Source: Egibacter rhizosphaerae
GTDB taxonomy: Bacteria; Actinomycetota; Nitriliruptoria; Euzebyales; Egibacteraceae
Direction: 5' to 3'
Length of the DNA stretch: 64,000 nt
NCBI RefSeq assembly: GCF_004322855.1
Contig: NZ_CP036402.1
Span: 1,922,001 to 1,986,000 of the forward strand
This document shows positions 58,416 to 64,000 of the stretch, piece after piece (the stretch's first letter is position 1; each line of letters opens with the position of its first letter). The position numbers and the translations under genes were made by a program. The notes under the pieces are model-generated. The model was given only the letters and a program-made list of their open reading frames with translations. It did no database searches and was not told the DNA's origin.

Positions 58416-59672
58416 CTATCCGATGACCTCGGCACCGAGGTAGGCGTGCAGCGCCTCGGGGACCGTGATCCGTCCGTCGGGCCGCTGGTGGGTCTCGAGC
58501 AGGGCGATGATCGTGCGTCCGACGGCGATCGCCGTGCCGTTGAGGGTGTGGCACAGGCGATTCTCGCCGTCGGCGTCGCGATAGCGCGCCCGCAGTCGGC
58601 GGGCCTGATAGTCGGTGCAGTTCGAGGCGCTGGTCAGTTCGCGGTACCGGCCCTGCCCCGGCAGCCAGACCTCGCAGTCGAACTTGCGCGCCGCCGAGGC
58701 GCCCAGATCGCCGGTCGGGATGTCGACGACGCGCCCGTGCAGCCCGAGACCGCTGAGCAGATCGACCTGCAGGTCGCGCAGCCGCTCGTGCTCGGCGGCC
58801 GAGTCCTCCGGCCGACAGAAGCTGAACATCTCGACCTTGTCGAACTGGTGGACTCGGAACATGCCGCGGGTGTCCTTGCCGTACGTGCCGGCCTCGCGGC
58901 GGAAGCACGTCGAGAAGCCCGAGTAGCGCACGGGCAGGTCGCCGTCGTCGAGGATCTCGTCCATGTGCAGCCCCGCGAGCGGCACCTCGCTCGTGCCCAC
59001 CAGGTAGAGCTCGTCCTTCTCGATCTCGTAGATCTGCTCGGCGCCCTCGGGCAGGAAGGCGGTGCCGTACAGGGCCTCCTCGCGGGTCAGTACCGGAGGG
59101 ATCACCGGCACGAAGCCCTCGGGCATGAGGCGATCCATGGCGTAGCGCACGAGCGCGAACTCGAGCAGCACCGCGTCGCGCATCAGGTACGAGAAGCGGG
59201 CGCCGCTCACCTTCGCGGCGCGCGGCAGGTCGATGAGCCCCAGTGCCTCGCCGAGCTCGACGTGATCGCGTGGTTGGTCGATGTCCGGCATCGTGCCGAA
59301 CCGCGCGAGCTCGACCGCGTCCTCCTCGTCCTCCCCGTCCGGCGCCTCGTCCTCGGGGAGGTTGGGCACGCGGGCGAGCAACGCCTCGAGTCGCTGCTCG
59401 GTTTCGGTCTGCTGCGGTTCGAGCTCGTCGAGCCGCGCGGACACGCGCTTGACCTCGTCGATGAGGTGCTGCTTGTCGTCGCCGCTGGCCGCGCCGATCT
59501 CGCGGGACTTCTGCTTCTGCTCGGCACGAAGCTGGTCGCCCTCGGCGATGAGCGCGCGCCGCTGGACGTCGAGCGCGAGCACCTCGTCGACCTGCTCGCG
59601 CGTGACGCCCCGGCGCGCCAACGCGGCCGCGACGCGGTCGGGATCATCGCGCAACGCCCGGATGTCGATCAT
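58416..59672 (-). CDS. serS: Seryl-tRNA synthetase
   Basis: About 418 residues from the ATG at 59672. The N-terminal helical arm (about 30-100, LRAEQKQKSREIGAASGDDKQHLIDEVKRVSARLDELEP) binds the long variable arm of tRNA-Ser. Class II motif 2 is FRREAGTYGKDTRGMFRVHQFDKVEMF and motif 3 is NGTAIAVGRTIIALLE, with GTSEVPLAGLHMDEIL between. It charges the three serine tRNAs found in this window. It lies between YibE/F and the ROK kinase on the same strand. Confidence 0.97.
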   Translation of the reverse strand: MIDIRALRDDPDRVAAALARRGVTREQVDEVLALDVQRRALIAEGDQLRAEQKQKSREIGAASGDDKQHLIDEVKRVSARLDELEPQQTETEQRLEALLARVPNLPEDEAPDGEDEEDAVELARFGTMPDIDQPRDHVELGEALGLIDLPRAAKVSGARFSYLMRDAVLLEFALVRYAMDRLMPEGFVPVIPPVLTREEALYGTAFLPEGAEQIYEIEKDELYLVGTSEVPLAGLHMDEILDDGDLPVRYSGFSTCFRREAGTYGKDTRGMFRVHQFDKVEMFSFCRPEDSAAEHERLRDLQVDLLSGLGLHGRVVDIPTGDLGASAARKFDCEVWLPGQGRYRELTSASNCTDYQARRLRARYRDADGENRLCHTLNGTAIAVGRTIIALLETHQRPDGRITVPEALHAYLGAEVIG

Positions 59673-59742
59673 GGACCTGAGGCTAGCAGGAGGCATCGCG
59701 GCACCGACCTGAACGAGGTCGACGCGGCCCCCGATGCGACGG

Positions 59743-61197
59743 CTACGTCCCGGCGGGGCCGCGGCCGGGATCCTGCGGCCCTTCGGTCCCGTCGCCGGCG
59801 GTGTCGTCGATCTGGTACGCGTCGCGCAGGCGCTGCACCCAGAGGTCCTCCTCGCCGGTCTCGTCGACCGGGTTCACGAGGTCCTCGGTCAGCGACCCGG
59901 CCGCCGGCCCGACCCGCGCCGCGCCGTCCGGCGGTGGGGGGGTGGACCGCGGTGCCGGGGTCGCACCGCCAGCCTGCGAGGTCTCCTCGGGAGCCGCGAG
60001 CACGGCCCCCTCGGCGTCATGCTCGGACCCCTCGTCCGCGAGGTCGTCGGCTTCCTCACGCGCCACGGCGGCCGCCAGCGCGGTCGTGAACGGTACGGCG
60101 GCGATCAACCCGATCGAGCCGACCAGTGTCCGCACGACCTCGACCGCGACGATCTCGCTGGTGAGCACCTGGCTCGCCGGGTCGGTCGCGGTCGAGAAGA
60201 GGATCAGCAGCGGCAACGCCGCGCCCGCGTACGCGAGGAACAGCGTGTTGACCGTCGCCGCGACGTGGTCGCGGCCGACCGCGAGCGCGGAGCGGAACAG
60301 CTCGCCGTAGCCCAGGGTCGGGTCGGCGCGTCGCAGCGCGAAGACCGTCGCCGATTGCGACATCGTGACGTCGTCGAGTACTCCGAGCCCACCGATGATG
60401 ATCCCGGCGAGCAGCAACCCCTGCAGGGACAGCCCACCCACCTGGTAGTTCGCGAGTCGGGCGTCCTCGTCGGTGAACCCGGTGAGCTGCGCAGCCTCGA
60501 TGAAGCCCGCGGCGAGACCCACGGTCAGCAACAACGCGCCAGCGGTGCCGACGATCGCGGCGCTGGTCTTCGCGCTCACCCCGTGGGACAGATAGAGGGT
60601 GATGATCATCACCGCGAGACCGCCGAAGAGCGCGACCCACACGGGGTCGGAGCCGTCGAGGATCGCCGGCACGATGAAGCCGATGATGACCAGGAACGAG
60701 AGCCCGAGGCCGACCAGCGCCCGCACGCCCTGGAAGCGGCCGAGCGCGATGACCGCCAGGGCGAACAAGCCGGCGAGCAGCGCCATCTGCGGGCCACGCC
60801 GGAAGTCGGCCACGTAGTAGGACGTCTCCCCGTCGGCGGTCCCGACCTCGGCGAGGCGTACCCGCTGCCCCTCGGCGAACGTGTCGCCGGTGTCGTCGCC
60901 CATCTCGAACGTGACGACCTCGCCGCCCTCGGTCTCGGCGGTGATGTCGACGATCGCCGCACCCGGCAGGAGGGTCGGGTCGTCGAACTCGTCGGCTCGC
61001 TCGGTGACCTCGAGGATCCGGGCGTCCAGGAGCTCCGCCTCGTCCTCGGGCGCGGCCTCCTCCTGGATGCCGGCGTCCTCGGCACCGACTCCCTCGAGCT
61101 CCCGGTCCCCATCGGGCCACAGCGCCACCATGCCCGCGGCCGCGACGGCCGCCACCACGGCGACCGCGACGAGGAGCCCACGGTGCGACGCGCGCAT
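59743..61197 (-). CDS. YibE/F-family membrane protein
   Basis: A 484-residue protein from the ATG at 61197, which overlaps the pheA stop (TGATG). An N-terminal helix is followed by a beta-rich external domain (about 35-135). Eight or so helices come next, with YibE/F markers RALVGLGLSFLVIIGFIVPAILDG, YLSHGVSAKTSAAIVGT, GLLLAGIIIGGLGVLDDVTMSQSATVFAL and the late segment LTSEIVAVEVVRTLVGSIGLIAAVPFTTALAAAVA. A 95-residue low-complexity cytoplasmic tail ends the protein. Its function is unknown; it may be a transporter. Confidence 0.9.
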   Translation of the reverse strand: MRASHRGLLVAVAVVAAVAAAGMVALWPDGDRELEGVGAEDAGIQEEAAPEDEAELLDARILEVTERADEFDDPTLLPGAAIVDITAETEGGEVVTFEMGDDTGDTFAEGQRVRLAEVGTADGETSYYVADFRRGPQMALLAGLFALAVIALGRFQGVRALVGLGLSFLVIIGFIVPAILDGSDPVWVALFGGLAVMIITLYLSHGVSAKTSAAIVGTAGALLLTVGLAAGFIEAAQLTGFTDEDARLANYQVGGLSLQGLLLAGIIIGGLGVLDDVTMSQSATVFALRRADPTLGYGELFRSALAVGRDHVAATVNTLFLAYAGAALPLLILFSTATDPASQVLTSEIVAVEVVRTLVGSIGLIAAVPFTTALAAAVAREEADDLADEGSEHDAEGAVLAAPEETSQAGGATPAPRSTPPPPDGAARVGPAAGSLTEDLVNPVDETGEEDLWVQRLRDAYQIDDTAGDGTEGPQDPGRGPAGT

Positions 61198-62222
61198 CAG
61201 CCGTCCCGGCGCTCCCCGGCGCCACCGGCGAACCCGCCGTCGATGGATCCGCCCCGTGCCTCTCCGACCTGACTGAGCAGGCCCTCGTACCACTGTCGCG
61301 CGTCCTCGTAGGCCGTCTCGGTATCGGTGACGGGGGGCGTCTCGCGCACGGCATCGGCACGGGGGTAGCTGCCGAGCACGCGCAGGTTGGCGACGTGCCG
61401 GTGGACACTGCGCAGCGCCTCACCGACCCGCGCGTCGCTCACGTGGCCCGCGCAGTCGATGAAGATGCAGTACTCGCCGAGTTGCTGCTTGGTCGGCCGC
61501 GACTCGATCTTGGTGAGGTTGATCCCGCGGAGCGCGAACTCCTCGAGGATCCGCAGGAGGAGGCCGGGGCGGTCCTCCCCGAAGAACACGACCAGGGACG
61601 TCTTGTCCGCGCCGGTGGCCGGGTGCATGGACCGGGAGAGCAGGACGAACCTCGTGGTGTTGCCGGGATAGTCGTGCACGTCCCGGGCGAGCACCCCGAG
61701 CCCGTAGAGCTCCGCCGCGAGCTGCGTGCCCAGGGCGGCGACCGCTCCGTCGCTCTCGGCGGCTTCGCGCGCGGCCTCCGCGGTGCTGGTGGAGGCATCG
61801 TGCTGGGCTGCGGGCAGGTGCGTCTCCAGCCATTCCCGGCATTGCGCCAGCGCGTGCGGCTGGCTGCGCACGGCCTTGATGTCCGACAGCTGGCTGCCGG
61901 GGCGAGTGAGCAGGTTCATCGTGACCGGCAGCGTGACCTCGCCGCGGATCATCGCACCCGGTTCCCCGAAGGCGAGCTCGTCGAGCGTGAGGTTCACCGA
62001 CCCCTCGATCGAGTTCTCGAGGGGGACCACGCCGAGGTCGGCGGTCTCCGCGCGAACGGCGTCGAGAATCTCCCCGATCGACGAGAGCGCGTCGCGCGCC
62101 GCGTCGGGGGCGGCCAGGCGCGCGGCCTCGCTGGCGAACGTGCCCTCGGGGCCGAGGAACGCGACTCGGGGCCCCGCCGGGCGCTCCTCCCGCGGACGCG
62201 ACGGCTCGCGGGTGCTGGTCAT
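61197..62222 (-). CDS. pheA: Prephenate dehydratase
   Basis: A 341-residue enzyme of phenylalanine synthesis converting prephenate to phenylpyruvate. The dehydratase domain has AFLGPEGTFASEAA, VPLENSIEGSVN and the catalytic TRF at 190-192 (PGNTTRFVLLSR). The ACT regulatory domain (about 208-280) has the Phe-binding ESRP motif in LTKIESRPTKQQLGEYCIFID. It is monofunctional, with no chorismate mutase. It overlaps the DUF4446 gene by four bases and the YibE/F gene by one. Confidence 0.96.
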   Translation of the reverse strand: MTSTREPSRPREERPAGPRVAFLGPEGTFASEAARLAAPDAARDALSSIGEILDAVRAETADLGVVPLENSIEGSVNLTLDELAFGEPGAMIRGEVTLPVTMNLLTRPGSQLSDIKAVRSQPHALAQCREWLETHLPAAQHDASTSTAEAAREAAESDGAVAALGTQLAAELYGLGVLARDVHDYPGNTTRFVLLSRSMHPATGADKTSLVVFFGEDRPGLLLRILEEFALRGINLTKIESRPTKQQLGEYCIFIDCAGHVSDARVGEALRSVHRHVANLRVLGSYPRADAVRETPPVTDTETAYEDARQWYEGLLSQVGEARGGSIDGGFAGGAGERRDG

Positions 62223-62746
62223 CGCGCGTCTCCTTGGCTCGAGGACGACACGGGGGCGACCGGACCGGTCTCGAGCGCGACACGCAGCACCTGGCGCTCC
62301 TCGTCGCTCAGGTGGAACTGGCTCTCGCCGGCCCGGATCGGTTTCGCGTACGACCGGGAGTCGTTGCGGCCGTGGATCGCGGTGAACACGACGCCGTCAC
62401 CGCGCTCGTCGATCATCGCGCTCGAGAACGACAGTTGGCCACCGACCTCGTCGAACGCGTCGTAGCGCACCGTGGCGACGCGGCTCACGCAGCCCGAGAG
62501 CAGCCGGCGCAACCCGTCGACGCGGTCCTCGATGCCCACGACCTCGCCCCGCAACGCCGTGACCTCGTCGATGTGGCGCCGCAGGAGGGTGAGCACGTCC
62601 TCGCTGCGCCCCTGGCTGAACACCGCGTAGGCGCGTTGCACACGCCGCGCGCGCATCAGCGAGACGACCGCGATGGCCAGCGCGGCCAGCGCGCACAGCG
62701 CCGCACCGCCCGCGAGCGCTGCCATCACGGTCTCGTTGAACTCCAC
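62219..62746 (-). CDS. DUF4446 family protein
   Basis: A 175-residue protein. An N-terminal helix anchors it (AALAGGAALCALAALAIAVVSLM). A coiled-coil-like segment follows (VFSQGRSEDVLTLLRRHIDEVTALRGEVVGIEDRVDGLRRLLSGCVSRVATVRYDAFDEVGGQLSFSSAMIDERGDGVVFTAIHGRNDSRSYAKPI), typical of DUF4446 (SFxxALLDxxxxGVVxTSIHxRxxSRxYAKPI). In Firmicutes the family is encoded near the origin. It heads the pheA-YibE/F string. No enzymatic role is known. Confidence 0.9.
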   Translation of the reverse strand: MEFNETVMAALAGGAALCALAALAIAVVSLMRARRVQRAYAVFSQGRSEDVLTLLRRHIDEVTALRGEVVGIEDRVDGLRRLLSGCVSRVATVRYDAFDEVGGQLSFSSAMIDERGDGVVFTAIHGRNDSRSYAKPIRAGESQFHLSDEERQVLRVALETGPVAPVSSSSQGDAR

Positions 62747-62840
62747 GGTCGCTGCCCCTGACGTCGTCCCGCCGCGTCGCGCACCCCGAGTCTACGCACG
62801 CACTGCGGCTCTCACGGCCGAGGCCTCGCCGGCCCATTCA

Positions 62841-62930
62841 GGCGGGTCGGACGGGCCAGGCGGGTCGGACGGGCCAGGCGGGTCGGACGGGCCAGGCGGG
62901 TCGGACGGGTCAGGCGGGCCGGACGCGGCA
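62841..62930 (+). repeat. 18-base tandem repeat, five units
   Basis: Units of GGCGGGTCGGACGGGCCA occur three times perfectly (62841-62894), then with one change (62895-62912) and once degenerate (62913-62930). They lie in the spacer upstream of the DUF4446 gene. The unit is a close variant of the array at 39913. Confidence 0.87.
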
Positions 62931-62991
62931 GGGTGCGACTCACCGTCGCGGGCGCCGAGCAGGCCGGTGCCACCCCAGGGGGCACCGCGCA

Positions 62992-63528
62992 TCACTGAAC
63001 GCTGTCCGCCCTGCCGGCTCGATCGCGGAAGGTGGGCTGGCTCGCCGTGCCGAGCACGTACCCGTGGCTTCGCACCGTCCGGATCCGCAGCCCGAGCGGG
63101 GCGAGGCGCCGGCGCAGACGCATGATCTGGACGTCAAGGTTGTTCCGTGCATCCGAGGCCCCGGGCCAGGCGCGCGCGACCAGATCGTCGCGTTCGACCA
63201 GCTCCCCGAACCGCTCGATCAGTGCCCGGGCGATCGCCGTGTCGACCGGGCCGAGACTGACCCAGTCCCCGCGGTACCGCAGGATTCCCGCGCTGTCGAG
63301 CTCCGGACGCAACGAGACCTCCCCGCGCACCGCTCGGGAGGTCAGCGTCGCGGTACGGGCCAGGATGTCCCGCTCCATGGCCGGGATCCGAACCCAGTCC
63401 TCGAGGCAGTCGGTCACCTCGGGGGGGATGGCGTCGTCCTCGACGAGCAGCAGTCGTGGGGTGCCCTCGGCCCGCAACTTGTCGAGATGCTCGGCCTCGG
63501 CCGGCCAGTGCACTAGTTCCACAGCCAT
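62992..63528 (-). CDS. Winged-helix regulator with receiver-like N-terminus
   Basis: About 178 residues from the ATG at 63528 behind AGGAG. The C-terminal OmpR/PhoB-type winged helix is clear: LGPVDTAIARALIERFGELVERDDLVARAWPG, then NNLDVQIMRLRRRLAPLGLRIRTVRSHGYVL. The N-terminal 75 residues (PRLLLVEDDAIPPEV) recall a receiver strand but lack the phospho-aspartate and lysine of a working receiver. It is therefore an orphan, phosphorylation-independent regulator, like GlnR-type atypical regulators. It is divergent from the PilZ-like gene with 255 bases between. Confidence 0.82.
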   Translation of the reverse strand: MAVELVHWPAEAEHLDKLRAEGTPRLLLVEDDAIPPEVTDCLEDWVRIPAMERDILARTATLTSRAVRGEVSLRPELDSAGILRYRGDWVSLGPVDTAIARALIERFGELVERDDLVARAWPGASDARNNLDVQIMRLRRRLAPLGLRIRTVRSHGYVLGTASQPTFRDRAGRADSVQ

Positions 63529-63783
63529 GATGGCGCTCCTTACGGCCGTCATCGCGTCCCCCGCTCGCCGTGGACCGGCGGCTTCGGCCCCGGCTTGACA
63601 GCCCTACGCCAAGTATGCGTGAGTCCGTCAAGAACCTCACGCCGCCGAAGTGTCCGATCGGCCCTCGACCCTTGCTACACCTGGGCCGACACTCGCCGAC
63701 GCAACGAGGGGCGAGATGGTGATCACCCATCGTGACCGCCCGCGTGCGTTCCCCGCATGCCCGAAGAACCTGGCGGGACGACG

Positions 63784-64000
63784 ATGACGGCAAACCAGAT
63801 CTACCCGGAGATCAACGAACGCGTCGAGCTCGCGCGCGACGAGTGGGACGGCCCCGCTCGCTCGCGGGTGGAGGACACGGCTCGGCTGGCCGACGGCACC
63901 ATGGCGCTCGTGGTGTCCGCGCCGCGACGAGCGGGCAGCGGCGCCGCCCGAGCCGGCCCCGGCGACGTCGTCGAGATCACGTGGGCGAACGAACGCGGGC
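63784..64000 (+). CDS. PilZ/YcgR-like protein, 5' part only
   Basis: The first 72 residues of a gene that runs off the window. The ATG at 63784 follows GGCGGGACG. INERVELARDEWDGPARSRVEDTARLADGTMALVVSAPRR and GPGDVVEITWANERG fit the N-terminal YcgR domain (the RSRVED strand and the xLxVxxP strand) that precedes a PilZ c-di-GMP domain in flagellar brake proteins. The PilZ part would lie beyond 64000. Together with the GGDEF-EAL gene and the chemoreceptor remnant, it suggests a motile organism. Confidence 0.6.
   Translation, partial: MTANQIYPEINERVELARDEWDGPARSRVEDTARLADGTMALVVSAPRRAGSGAARAGPGDVVEITWANERG

Noticed and set aside
57981-60089. A 702-codon open frame on the plus strand opposite ROK, serS and YibE/F genes
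   Set aside because: It crosses three recognisable genes on the other strand and has antisense-type composition.

Overview
The window is very GC-rich (I judge roughly 70 percent or more) with GTG and TTG starts, ANTAR regulators, a UTRA-type aminosugar regulator, an AAC(2')-I-like acetyltransferase and a DUF4446-pheA-YibE/F-serS-ROK gene string. This points to an actinobacterium. A chemoreceptor remnant, a GGDEF-EAL protein and a YcgR/PilZ-like start suggest a motile lineage, possibly a deep-branching one of the Nitriliruptoria/Euzebya type. That placement is inference.

Left part (1-26 kb) is accessory and partly decayed. It opens with a broken chemoreceptor and two tRNA-Ser genes. A PadR-ABC-permease operon (2.6-6.6 kb) follows, then small envelope proteins and a sigma factor with two membrane partners (8.6-10.1 kb). 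Next come an RHH/PIN toxin-antitoxin pair, a second sigma factor with a large membrane partner, a VapBC-type pair, an ASCH protein and a LuxR-type ATPase regulator split by a one-base frameshift. After these lie MarR, tandem GAF-ANTAR and MerR regulators and an imine-reductase-like enzyme. Remnants of an FtsX permease, an ABC-2 permease, an SRPBCC protein and a striking Ser-x-x repeat protein lie among the intact genes. No transposase was seen. Near-identical short repeats flank the first sigma cassette, and a related pair flanks the first toxin-antitoxin pair.

Middle part (26-46 kb) is metabolic. It holds a DadA-like oxidase, a DoxX protein and a divergent aminosugar locus (NagR-like regulator plus BadF-type kinase facing a SIS protein plus NagA). 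It also has a second ABC/FtsX exporter, an XRE-membrane protein-serine hydrolase operon with twin operators, and an AAC(2')-I-like enzyme. At 40.3 kb one deletion scar truncates both a TetR gene and a ketosteroid-dehydrogenase-like gene. An SDR, an antiporter with a DUF2267 protein, and glutaminase follow.

Right part (45-64 kb) looks like stable chromosome. It holds a YlbL-like PDZ/Lon protein, a c-di-GMP enzyme, tRNA-Ser(GGA), an ABC plus two-component module, a large acidic lipoprotein, a LLM oxidoreductase and a THUMP methyltransferase. A cluster of extragenic palindromes sits between two convergent genes, followed by ROK kinase, serS, YibE/F, pheA and DUF4446. A winged-helix regulator and the start of a PilZ-type gene close the window. 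The most unusual items are the Ser-every-third-residue protein at 25.4 kb, the repeats around the accessory cassettes, and the paired deletion scars.
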